64,000 bases of DNA from CAYFJO01 sp964343305 (lineage in GTDB: Bacteria; Planctomycetota; Planctomycetia; Pirellulales; Pirellulaceae): assembly GCA_964343305.1 (NCBI GenBank), contig CAYFJO010000005.1, positions 12,697 through 76,696 on the forward strand, read 5' to 3'. How positions within the stretch are numbered: position 1 is the stretch's first letter; each line of letters begins with the position of its first letter. The position numbers were made by a program, and so were the translations under genes. The notes beneath the pieces were generated by a model. The model saw only the letters and a list, made by a program, of their open reading frames with translations, had not been told where the DNA came from and did no database searches. Of this stretch, positions 43,345-50,482 are shown in pieces.

Positions 43345-43899
43345 TCAAGCCCAGTGTGTTTTGGATGAGTGCGATTGATAGGGCGAGTCGGATGGTTGAA
43401 GCATTTGGTCTTCAGCCAGTCTTCTTTGTTGGTCGAGCACCCAGGTTTCGAGTCTTGTGTAGGTGGGCACCTGTGTGGCGATCGCAAACAGCATCAATCC
43501 CGCCAGCGTGATCGTTGCCCAGTGTCCTTCCTGGAGGTAGCCGAACAACAACAGAAATGCGGCCCCTTCAAGAATCGAGCAGCGGATCAGCGTTATCGCC
43601 TGAAAAATGGCGGTGAGTTTTCCGGCTTCGGTTTTCAATTGGTTGGGCAGTTTGGCTTGCTTAGATTGCTGGACAAGAATGGGACCGACGATCCGTGGCA
43701 CAGCGATGCTGGCGATGACCGAGACCAGCGCGACCGCGAAACCGAGGTAGCTGATTTCACCGAGCGGGCCTGCTCGCGGGCTGAAGGCAAAGTGAATGAC
43801 GCAGCCGGCGACGATCGTGCTCATGCAAAGTGCGCCAACGACGATTTGTGTGACCTTGGTGAGTGAGTTTAATTCGTTTTGTGATTCGTGGTCGAGCAT
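43345..43899 (-). CDS. Four-helix membrane protein, hypothetical
   Basis: A 184-residue protein beginning MLDHESQNELNSLTKVTQIV with four hydrophobic segments, for example VVGALCMSTIVAGCVIHFAF, then YLGFAVALVSVIASIAVPRI, AFLLLFGYLQEGHWATITLA and GLMLFAIATQVPTYTRL. No family recognised. The ATG at 43899 is preferred: the longer frame upstream runs into the thioredoxin gene's end and a repeat. It is 44 bp downstream of that gene on the same strand, so probably co-transcribed, and it precedes the cyclase gene by 115 bp. Confidence 0.65.
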   Translation of the reverse strand: MLDHESQNELNSLTKVTQIVVGALCMSTIVAGCVIHFAFSPRAGPLGEISYLGFAVALVSVIASIAVPRIVGPILVQQSKQAKLPNQLKTEAGKLTAIFQAITLIRCSILEGAAFLLLFGYLQEGHWATITLAGLMLFAIATQVPTYTRLETWVLDQQRRLAEDQMLQPSDSPYQSHSSKTHWA

Positions 43900-43912
43900 T
43901 GTTTGTCTCCGT

Positions 43913-43933
43913 GTAGGTCGCGCTCTGCGCGAC
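43913..43933. repeat. Short GTAGGTCGCGC palindrome
   Basis: GTCGCGC at 43917-43923 and GCGCGAC at 43927-43933 form a stem after GTAG at 43913. A single-arm element without a CTAC partner. Confidence 0.6.
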
Positions 43934-43943
43934 AGAAACAGCA

Positions 43944-44333
43944 TTAGGAAAACCAGTTGAACGGCTTGCGCCACATCTGCCTGAGTCGGTCTTTTTCCAT
44001 GTAACCCGCCTTTTGCCGGATCACTTTGCCATCGATCACATAGACAAACGTGGGCAGCGCCCAAATGCCGTACTTCTCGCACAGGCTGGGGCGTTCATTG
44101 GCGTCGATGGATTGGATGCGAAAACCTTCTCGTTTTAGCTCGGCGACCGTCGAGTACATGGCCACGCACGCGCCTCACGAGGACGACGTGAAGAATAGCA
44201 CTTTTCCCTTGGCGGTTTTGGGATCGACCTCTTGGCTCTCTTTGATTTGTTCATAGTTCATCGCCACGACAGCGACGATGGGTACCACGAACGCGGCCAC
44301 GGCAATCGAGAAGATCGATGTTTTTGGCATCAT
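43944..44333 (-). CDS. Thioredoxin-like membrane-anchored protein with in-frame TGA at the first CxxC cysteine; candidate selenoprotein
   Basis: Reading through one TGA gives a 129-residue protein in one frame: N-terminal signal anchor (SIFSIAVAAFVVPIVAVVAM), linker, the beta strand GKVLFFTSSS, then codon 53 (TGA at 44175-44177), GAC, and AMYSTVAELKREGFRIQSID. GIWALPTFVYVIDGKVIRQK follows, with the cis-proline. In thioredoxins the active site reads WCxxC; here the TGA falls exactly where the first cysteine belongs (TGA-G-A-C), leaving UxxC if decoded as selenocysteine. AAGGA lies before the ATG at 44333. The alternative is a nonsense mutation of TGC/TGT. Selenoprotein factors are not in the window. 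Confidence 0.7.
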
Positions 44334-44404
44334 GAGAATCCTTGGCGGGTGAATGCGGATAGCATTTCAAACTTAGGCCATCACAAAGGACAGTCAAACA
44401 ATTC

Positions 44405-44540
44405 GGAGAGGCTGTGAAAAAACTGAAGCGTCGGGAGAAGTCCACGTAGCCGAGTCTCTCCGAGACTCGGAATTCCGCAACTTTGTCGCGGTGTCAGTCT
44501 CGGAGAGACTGACCTACGTGATTTCTTCACAGCCTCGGAG
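44405..44540. repeat. Composite nested inverted repeat
   Basis: The outermost GAGGCTGTGAAAA (44408-44420) pairs with TTCTTCACAGCCTC (to about 44535). Inside, CACGTAG at 44443 and CTACGTG at 44514-44520 flank CGAGTCTCTCCGAGACTCGG and CAGTCTCGGAGAGACTGA. Contains no gene. Confidence 0.75.
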
Positions 44541-44634
44541 TGTGGTGTGCCGTAGCCGCTCGCACTAGGTCCGACGGCATGGGGCGTTCCCTGATGTGAT
44601 CGTGGCCTTGTTGCATGCAATTGGAACGTGTGAA

Positions 44635-44787
44635 AAAATGCACGGTCGCAACAAATTTGAGGGCGGCACGGGTGCGGGATTGACCTTTTCTAAACAGATC
44701 GCAGAGAGACACGGCGGCAAGATTTGGGTAGAATCGACTGATGGAGAAGGAAGGGCCACTTATTTCACGATTCCAGCCGACACCTAG
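44635..44787 (+). pseudogene. Histidine kinase C-terminal remnant
   Basis: The frame reads KMHGRNKFEGGTGAGLTFS, then KQIAERHGGKIWVESTDGEG and RATYFTIPA, the end of a kinase ATP-binding domain (G2 box GTGAGL). No H box, N box or upstream domains precede it. An Rcp1-like response regulator gene begins 13 bp after it, a common kinase-regulator arrangement, so a full kinase was probably lost here. Confidence 0.65.
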
Positions 44788-44800
44788 GAAACGGTCGAGC

Positions 44801-45256
44801 ATGAGCATTGTTCAAGAATATCAAGCCATCTTGATCGTTGAAGACAGCCCGGAAGATTATGAAGCAACTCGTCGAGCGTTGATGAGAGCCGGTTTGCACA
44901 ACGGCTTTCATCATTGCGAGGACGGCGACGAGGCTTTGGACTACCTTTATCATCGCGGCAAGTTCGAGGATCCCGCCAGGTCGCCGCGTCCGGGAATCAT
45001 TTTGTTGGATCTGAATCTACCGGGAACCGACGGCCGGCAGGTGTTGGACATCATTAAGCAAGACGAGTTTCTGAAAGACATTCCGGTGATTGTGCTCACC
45101 ACGTCCAACGACCCACGCGACATCGATTCCTGTTATAAATCGGGCGCAAACAGTTATGTCCAAAAGCCGGTCGGCTTGGACAACTTTATGGAGTCGATTC
45201 AACGGCTCCACGACTACTGGTTCGAAATCGTCGTCTATCCCAAGAATACTGATTGA
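44801..45256 (+). CDS. Rcp1-type single-domain response regulator
   Basis: A 151-residue stand-alone receiver domain. AILIVEDSPEDYEATRRALM contains the acidic pocket, ILLDLNLPGTDGRQVLDIIK the phosphoacceptor Asp70, VIVLTTSND the conserved threonine and SYVQKPVGLDNFMESI the lysine. Such Rcp proteins partner phytochrome-type and other kinases and have no output domain. The ATG at 44801 is preceded by AGGAAACGGTCG. It heads a run of signalling genes on the plus strand. Confidence 0.9.
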   Translation: MSIVQEYQAILIVEDSPEDYEATRRALMRAGLHNGFHHCEDGDEALDYLYHRGKFEDPARSPRPGIILLDLNLPGTDGRQVLDIIKQDEFLKDIPVIVLTTSNDPRDIDSCYKSGANSYVQKPVGLDNFMESIQRLHDYWFEIVVYPKNTD

Positions 45257-45328
45257 GTTTCCGCAAATTCGAGGTGATAAGAAAGCAGGCCCGCCGATAC
45301 AACTAACCGCCATTCGGTAACGAGCAGA

Positions 45329-46438
45329 ATGAAAGAAACCCGGCGCATTTTGATTGTGGACGACAGCGCGGAAGACCGCGAGTCGTATCGACGGCTACTG
45401 CGTGAAGACTCGACCTACGAGTACGAGATTAGCGAGACGGATTCCGGGGAGGACGGCTTGGCAAGGTGCACAAGCGGCGAACCGGACTGTGTGCTGCTCG
45501 ATTATCATCTGCCAGACCTGGATGGTCTGGAGTTTTTGAATGAGCTGTTTGGCATGGAGTCGGATTCGCGAACGGCTGTGGTGATGCTGACCGGCGTGGG
45601 CAACGCAACGGTTGCCGTGGAAGCAATGAAGAACGGCGCCCAGGAATACCTCGTCAAGGGCGAGTTTTCACAAAACGAATTCCAACGGGCGGTGGACAGT
45701 GCGATTCAAAAGAATGAACTCATGATGGCGCTGGATCGTCAACGCGGAGAATTGGCCCGCAGCAATGAAGAGTTGTCGCAGTTCGCGTATGCAGCCGCTC
45801 ACGATTTGCAAGCGCCGCTGCGTCGCACGAAGGCGTTTTGCGAGCTTTTGCAGGCCAATTATTCCGGCCAGTTCGATGAAGAAGGCGAGGAGTATTTGCA
45901 GTTCATCGTCCAGTGCACCAATCAGATGCAGGAGCTTGTCTCTGAACTCTTGGAGTATGGCCGGGCGGGAACGAGCCCGCGAAAACCCGCAGCGGTCCGC
46001 GGCACCGAAGCGGTCGACGAGGCCATTTCGAATCTGGCGATCCAAATCGAGGAATGCAATGCCAACGTGACGCACGACGACTTGCCAGTCGTGGTGGCCG
46101 ATCACATCCAATTGGTTCAGGTGTTTCAAAACCTGCTTGGCAACGCCATCAAGTATCACGGCGATCGGACACCGGAAGTCAAAGTCAGCGCGAGCCAAGA
46201 GGGCACGCTCGCACGATTCGCCGTCCAAGACAACGGCATCGGAATCGACCCGCAATATGCCGACCAAGTGTTTGCGGTTTTTCGCCGGTTGCACAGTGAA
46301 GACGAATACGCCGGCAGTGGAATTGGCCTGGCAACGTGCCGAAAAATTGTTCAGCGGCACGGCGGCACCATCTGGTTCGAGTCGCAGCCGGGAGAAGGAA
46401 GCACGTTCTTTTTTACGATCCCGTTGAGTCATGATTGA
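45329..46438 (+). CDS. Receiver-histidine kinase (REC-HisKA-HATPase)
   Basis: A 369-residue cytoplasmic hybrid with no membrane segment. REC domain: LIVDDSAEDRESYRRLL with phosphoacceptor Asp58 in VLLDYHLPDLDG. A helical linker leads to HisKA with His158 in FAYAAAHDLQAPLRR, then the ATP-binding domain with N box QNLLGNAIKYHG, DNGIGID and GSGIGLATCRKIVQRHGG. Input comes through its own receiver, so it is likely regulated by another kinase, plausibly the lost one or the Rcp-linked pair. Begins 72 bp after the Rcp gene. Confidence 0.92.
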   Translation: MKETRRILIVDDSAEDRESYRRLLREDSTYEYEISETDSGEDGLARCTSGEPDCVLLDYHLPDLDGLEFLNELFGMESDSRTAVVMLTGVGNATVAVEAMKNGAQEYLVKGEFSQNEFQRAVDSAIQKNELMMALDRQRGELARSNEELSQFAYAAAHDLQAPLRRTKAFCELLQANYSGQFDEEGEEYLQFIVQCTNQMQELVSELLEYGRAGTSPRKPAAVRGTEAVDEAISNLAIQIEECNANVTHDDLPVVVADHIQLVQVFQNLLGNAIKYHGDRTPEVKVSASQEGTLARFAVQDNGIGIDPQYADQVFAVFRRLHSEDEYAGSGIGLATCRKIVQRHGGTIWFESQPGEGSTFFFTIPLSHD

Positions 46439-46475
46439 GCGTCTGGGTTGTGGGAATCATGTGTTGACAGAAACG

Positions 46476-46560
46476 AGAATGACCAAGCCCCAGTGACCAA
46501 TGCCCATGTACCACTGCGATCGGCACTGTTGGTCATTGGTCATTGGGATTTGGACATTCT
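46476..46560. repeat. TCATTGG-type long inverted repeat
   Basis: The left segment from 46476 (AGAATGACCAAGCCCCAGTG) is largely complementary to the right segment ending 46560 (CATTGGGATTTGGACATTCT), with a few mismatches. Belongs with 38546-38625 in style. Confidence 0.65.
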
Positions 46561-46666
46561 AGCAACACGTTATTGAGATTCGACCAACGTCTACCACGCT
46601 TTGCATTCGTCCAGTGAAAAGCCTATGCTGGACGGAAATAACCTCGTCGCGGAGCAAAAGATTCAC

Positions 46667-47575
46667 ATGCCAACTGCACTTGTCGTTGACGATTCCGCGA
46701 TGGACCGCAAGTTGATCGGTGGACTGATCGAGAAAGAAACGAATTGCGAAGTCAAATTCGCGGAACACGGCACCGAGGCCCTCGCCATGATCCAGCAGGC
46801 GGGGATCGACATTGTCTTGACCGATCTTCAGATGCCGGAGATGGACGGACTCAACCTTGTCCAGGCGGTCCACCTCCAGTTTCCCCATTTGCCCGTGGTC
46901 ATCATCACTGGCAAGGGCAGCGAGGAACTCGCCACACAAGCCCTCGAAAAAGGCGCGGCAAGCTATGTTCCCAAGTCGCAACTGGCCGACGTGCTGCCAG
47001 AGACGGTGGCCAATGTGTTGGCCATCTCGCGCGCCGATCGCAGCTATGCGTCTTTGATTGGCTGTATGAAACGAAACGAATTTTCGTTTGAGTTGACGAA
47101 CGACCCGGCTTTGATCGATCCGCTGGTCGACCTCGTCCAGCAAATGATCTCCGGCATTGGGCTTTGTGATGCCACCGAGCGAGTGCGTGCCGGGATCGCG
47201 GTCGAACAGGCGTTGCTGAATGCGTTGTTGCACGGTAATCTCGTGCTGACCGCCGAACAGTTGCAGCAAGCACGTCAGCGGATGGCGGAAGATGACGAGG
47301 ACGCCTTTGATTTAGTGGAGCAGCGCTGTTCAATCTCGCCCTATCGCGACCGTCACATCTACGTCGACGTGGAGATTACCAGTGAATCAGCCAGCATCAC
47401 GATTCGTGATGAGGGTCCGGGATTCAACACAGCATCCGTACCCGCGGCGGGCGATCCATCGGCACTCGAGCGCGAAGGTGGCCGGGGACTCGTCTTGATG
47501 CGAACGTTCATGGACGAGGTCACGTTCAACGAGGACGGAAACGAAGTGACCCTGGTCAAACGAGCAACAGCGTGA
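46667..47575 (+). CDS. REC-RsbW-like ATPase regulator (array member 1)
   Basis: A 302-residue protein: receiver domain (TALVVDDSAMDRKLIGGL; phosphoacceptor Asp53 in VLTDLQMPEMDG; switch lysine in SYVPKSQL) joined to an RsbW-type ATPase with N box VEQALLNALLHGNL, DEGPGFN and GGRGLVLMRTFMDEV. No HisKA domain, so it probably phosphorylates a protein serine (anti-sigma or anti-anti-sigma type) under control of the phosphorelay. Between N box and DEGPGF lies SISPYRDRHIYVDVEI, shared with two of the other array members. The ATG at 46667 is used; one at 46601 would add 22 residues. Confidence 0.85.
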   Translation: MPTALVVDDSAMDRKLIGGLIEKETNCEVKFAEHGTEALAMIQQAGIDIVLTDLQMPEMDGLNLVQAVHLQFPHLPVVIITGKGSEELATQALEKGAASYVPKSQLADVLPETVANVLAISRADRSYASLIGCMKRNEFSFELTNDPALIDPLVDLVQQMISGIGLCDATERVRAGIAVEQALLNALLHGNLVLTAEQLQQARQRMAEDDEDAFDLVEQRCSISPYRDRHIYVDVEITSESASITIRDEGPGFNTASVPAAGDPSALEREGGRGLVLMRTFMDEVTFNEDGNEVTLVKRATA

Positions 47576-47588
47576 GTGGCGATGTTGC

Positions 47589-47612
47589 GTAGCTTGACTC
47601 TCCGAGTCGAGC
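47589..47612. repeat. GTAGCTTGACTCTCCGAGTC hairpin (family C)
   Basis: GCTTGACTC pairs with GAGTCGAGC. Differs by one base from the left outer arm of the element at 10978. Confidence 0.75.
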
Positions 47613-47652
47613 GTTTTTGCAAATACTTGAATCAAAGGGTCTGTGACTTTTT

Positions 47653-47718
47653 GTAGCCGAAGTCGCCAAGACTTCGGGGATTTGCGCGTTGCTCCGAAGT
47701 CTCGGCGACTTCGGCTAC
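47653..47718. repeat. GTAGCCGAAGTC double hairpin (family D)
   Basis: GTAGCCGAAGTCGCCAAGAC at the left and its near-complement ending GGCGACTTCGGCTAC at 47718, with internal GAAGTC/GACTTC palindromes. Related to 58863-58927. Confidence 0.75.
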
Positions 47719-47737
47719 ATGCTCAATAGGAAGCAAC

Positions 47738-48643
47738 ATGCCAACCGTGCTGATCGTCGACGATTCGTCCGTGGACCGAACCATGATCGAGGGGCTGTTG
47801 AAGAAAGAGCCATCTCCGTTTACGGTCGTTTGCGCGGAAGACGCAACACATGCCCTGAAGTTGATGGACGAGCACCATGTCGACGTGGTGGTCACCGACT
47901 TGGCGATGCCGAACATGGACGGCTTGGAACTAGTCCGGCTCGCCAGTGAGAAACATCCCTTGGTGCCGATCGTTCTCATGACGTCGCGAGGCGACGAAAC
48001 GTTTGCCGTCAAGGCGTTGCGTGCCGGGGCGGCCAGTTACATTCCCAAAAGTTGCCTGTCCAGCGAACTGGTCGAAACGATCAATCATCTGCTGGAGTGG
48101 TCCAGTCAAAAACGCTCGCATGCACGTTTGGTGGAATGTATGACGACCAGTGTGTGCTCGTTCGAGCTGCGGAACGATCACACGCTGATTCCGCCCTTGG
48201 TGGGCTATTTGCAGGACGAAGTGACGAACATTGGTTTGTGCGACCGCACGGACCGAGTGAGAATCGGCGTGGCGTTGGACGAGGCCCTGGTGAATGCTTT
48301 GTTTCACGGCAATCTTGAGTTGTCATCTCACGTGCGCGACAAGACGCCGGATGAGTATCATCGTCAAGTCGAGCAACGATGTCAGCAGCCGCCCTTTCGG
48401 GATCGTCGCATTTATGTCTCCGCGGAGATTTCAGCCACACAGGCCAAATTCACCATCCGCGATGACGGCCAGGGATTCGAACAAACCCAATTGTCCGACC
48501 CACGCGACTCAGCCAATCTAGACGACCTTGGTGGCCGAGGCATCCTGCTGATGCGAACGTTTATGGATGAGGTAACATTCAACAAATCGGGCAACGAAGT
48601 CGTGATGATCAAACGCCGCAGCCAATGTCCGAATTCTTCTTAG
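47738..48643 (+). CDS. REC-RsbW-like ATPase regulator (array member 2)
   Basis: A 301-residue paralogue of the protein at 46667. Receiver: PTVLIVDDSSVDRTMIEGLL, phosphoacceptor Asp54 in VVTDLAMPNMDG, SYIPKSCL. ATPase: N box LDEALVNALFHGNLEL, DDGQGFE and GGRGILLMRTFMDEVTF. QCQQPPFRDRRIYV-like insert reads CQQPPFRDRRIYVSAEI. Cytoplasmic. It is separated from member 1 by two hairpin repeats. Likely a switch coupling phosphorelay input to Ser/Thr phosphorylation of an unidentified partner. Confidence 0.85.
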   Translation: MPTVLIVDDSSVDRTMIEGLLKKEPSPFTVVCAEDATHALKLMDEHHVDVVVTDLAMPNMDGLELVRLASEKHPLVPIVLMTSRGDETFAVKALRAGAASYIPKSCLSSELVETINHLLEWSSQKRSHARLVECMTTSVCSFELRNDHTLIPPLVGYLQDEVTNIGLCDRTDRVRIGVALDEALVNALFHGNLELSSHVRDKTPDEYHRQVEQRCQQPPFRDRRIYVSAEISATQAKFTIRDDGQGFEQTQLSDPRDSANLDDLGGRGILLMRTFMDEVTFNKSGNEVVMIKRRSQCPNSS

Positions 48644-49027
48644 GAATTGTATAATCGTAGGCCCTACGTGCCACGCGTCGGAGTGAAACGCTGTGTCGGT
48701 TTCGTTCTAGACGATGTCTTTTGCTGCACTGCAAGGCGTGGGCCACTGGGCTACGGCGGTTTTACGACTCACTTCTTTCGCAATCGTCATCCCTTCGCAG
48801 ACCGTGCATCGTTGCCATATCCACAGACGCTCCACCATCGATACGACTCGCGCTGAAATCAAAAAAACGGAGCATTCGTATCGAAAACGCTTCCCGTGGT
48901 CACGACAAAACTGCTATGTTCGGTTCGTCACGAATGATCAACTCGATCGTTCATGAACCTCTGGGGTACACAGACGTTGGGAAACCACCCAGCGTTGCCG
49001 ACGGGGCAACAATCATATTCGAATCAT
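48644..49027. other. Non-coding region, nothing recognised
   Basis: About 380 bp before the palindrome at 49028. Short frames occur on the plus strand but none has a domain, leader or ribosome-binding site. It contains a TAGGCCCTA palindrome at its start; no RNA gene recognised. Confidence 0.4.
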
Positions 49028-49112
49028 GTGGTTCAAAAGGGGTCGGGGGTCTTTTGCCGGAACGGCCCGGAGGGTGCTTTCCACAGAAGACCCCCGACCC
49101 CTTTTGAACCAC
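49028..49112. repeat. 26-bp perfect-arm palindrome (GTGGTTCAAAAGG family)
   Basis: The arms 49028-49053 and 49087-49112 are perfect inverted repeats beginning GTGGTTCAAAAGGGGTCGGG, with a 33-base loop that itself contains CCGG-rich complementary pieces. Lies just before array member 3. Confidence 0.8.
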
Positions 49113-49143
49113 GCCCAAATCATTCGTTGATAGGAGTGTTGCC

Positions 49144-49752
49144 GTGCTGACCCTTCCTCCACTTCCAACCATATCTTCGTTCGTGCAACCACCGCGAGGT
49201 CGCTCCGTCAAGGACGCTTCGCGCAGCCGGATGAAATTGATGAATCGGCTGGGACGTAGCGAGCTTTCGTTCGTGCTGGACAATGATTCCTCGCTCTTCG
49301 ATTCGCTCGTCACAAAGCTTTGCCAGCACGTCGATCAATTCGCCGAGTGTGGCGAAATGACGTTGACTTCCATCGAATCGTCGCTTCATGAAGCGTTGTC
49401 CAATGCCCTCTTTCATGGGAACTTGGAGTTGACATCGGATTTGCGCGTCGGCGACGATCGCGCGTTCCACGACTTAGCCGAGCAGCGTCTCGCGCAGTCG
49501 CCATTTCGTGACCGGAAGATTCATATCCGGCAGGTCTTGTCGCGATTCCACGTCGTGTTTTCCATCCGCGACGAAGGACCGGGGTTTGATCCTGCCACGG
49601 TGCCGGATCCCGTGCAGCCTGGGCGAATCGACAAACCCTTCGGACGCGGTTTGACCATCATGCGGCACTGCATGACTCGCGTAAGTTTTAACGCCAAGGG
49701 CAATCAGGTGACGATGATCAAGCGGTTGGGAACCATCGCGGACGCGGAATAG
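49144..49752 (+). CDS. RsbW-like ATPase without receiver domain (array member 3)
   Basis: A 202-residue protein consisting of an N-terminal stretch and one ATPase domain: ESSLHEALSNALFHGNLEL (N box), LAQSPFRDRKIHIRQVL (shared insert), RDEGPGFDPATVP and FGRGLTIMRHCMTRVSFNAK. No receiver precedes it, so it lacks the control module of members 1 and 2. Start codon GTG at 49144; an ATG at codon 30 (MKLMNRLGRSELSFVLDNDS) may be the real start. Probably a serine kinase of the anti-sigma type. Confidence 0.8.
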   Translation: MLTLPPLPTISSFVQPPRGRSVKDASRSRMKLMNRLGRSELSFVLDNDSSLFDSLVTKLCQHVDQFAECGEMTLTSIESSLHEALSNALFHGNLELTSDLRVGDDRAFHDLAEQRLAQSPFRDRKIHIRQVLSRFHVVFSIRDEGPGFDPATVPDPVQPGRIDKPFGRGLTIMRHCMTRVSFNAKGNQVTMIKRLGTIADAE

Positions 49753-49842
49753 AAGCCGCACAGTTTTTGTGACCGCTGCAAGCCGCACAACCACAAATCG
49801 ACGCGAGAAAACCGCGGCTGGCACCGATATCGCGAAATACGT

Positions 49843-50409
49843 ATGAGTCGCAAAAGTCTAGAAAAACACGATTGCGAATATCTTGGCCTGATTGAAATTG
49901 CTACGCTCAATCCGCGACAATTCCGATTTGTGGGCGAAAGTGATCCGTCGATCGTAGAACCGCTGATCGGGTCGCTAAGGGAGCGAATCGCCCGGTTGGG
50001 GATCACGTCCCGGCACTGGCTGCTTGATGCAGAATTGGCGCTGCGCGAAGCGTTAGCCAACGCGATCTATCACGGCAACCTGGAGATCGACTCGGCGATC
50101 TACCGCAACGACCCGGCCGCGTTCTTTGAACTGGCTAGGCGGCGCCAAAAGCAATCACGTTTCTTCCGGCGATTGGTCGAGTTGACCACAACCGTCACGG
50201 ATGAAGCTGTTGAGTTCAGCGTTCGCGATGAGGGCCCTGGCTTTGACATCTCGGCGGTATCCGATCCCTGTGACAGAGAAAACATCGCTAAACCTTGCGG
50301 TCGCGGTTTGCTGCTGATGCATTCCGCGATGGACCAAGTCACGTTTCTGGGAAGAGGCAACGTTGTCACGATGCGAAAGCGGGTCCAACCGTTGGAAGAC
50401 GTGGCGTAA
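49843..50409 (+). CDS. RsbW-like ATPase without receiver domain (array member 4)
   Basis: A 188-residue protein with N box ELALREALANAIYHGNLEID, then RDEGPGFDISAVSDP and CGRGLLLMHSAMDQVTFLGR. The insert seen in members 1-3 is altered here (QKQSRFFRRLVEL), so this copy is the most divergent. No receiver, leader or membrane segment. The tandem arrangement suggests origin by duplication followed by loss of the receiver in members 3 and 4, or gain in 1 and 2. Confidence 0.8.
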   Translation: MSRKSLEKHDCEYLGLIEIATLNPRQFRFVGESDPSIVEPLIGSLRERIARLGITSRHWLLDAELALREALANAIYHGNLEIDSAIYRNDPAAFFELARRRQKQSRFFRRLVELTTTVTDEAVEFSVRDEGPGFDISAVSDPCDRENIAKPCGRGLLLMHSAMDQVTFLGRGNVVTMRKRVQPLEDVA

Positions 50410-50412
50410 GGC

Positions 50413-50474
50413 CGTAGCACAGGCTGCCAGCCTGTTGTCTCAGTGTTGCAGACAGCCAAGCTGGCTGTGCTACG
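50413..50474. repeat. GTAG-ended double hairpin (family B, inverted copy)
   Basis: CGTAGCACAG at the left and CTGTGCTACG at 50465-50474, with internal GGCTGCCAGCC and AGCCAAGCTGGCT. It is the reverse-complement arrangement of the element at 13297-13356. Confidence 0.8.
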
Positions 50475-50482
50475 CGACCCAG

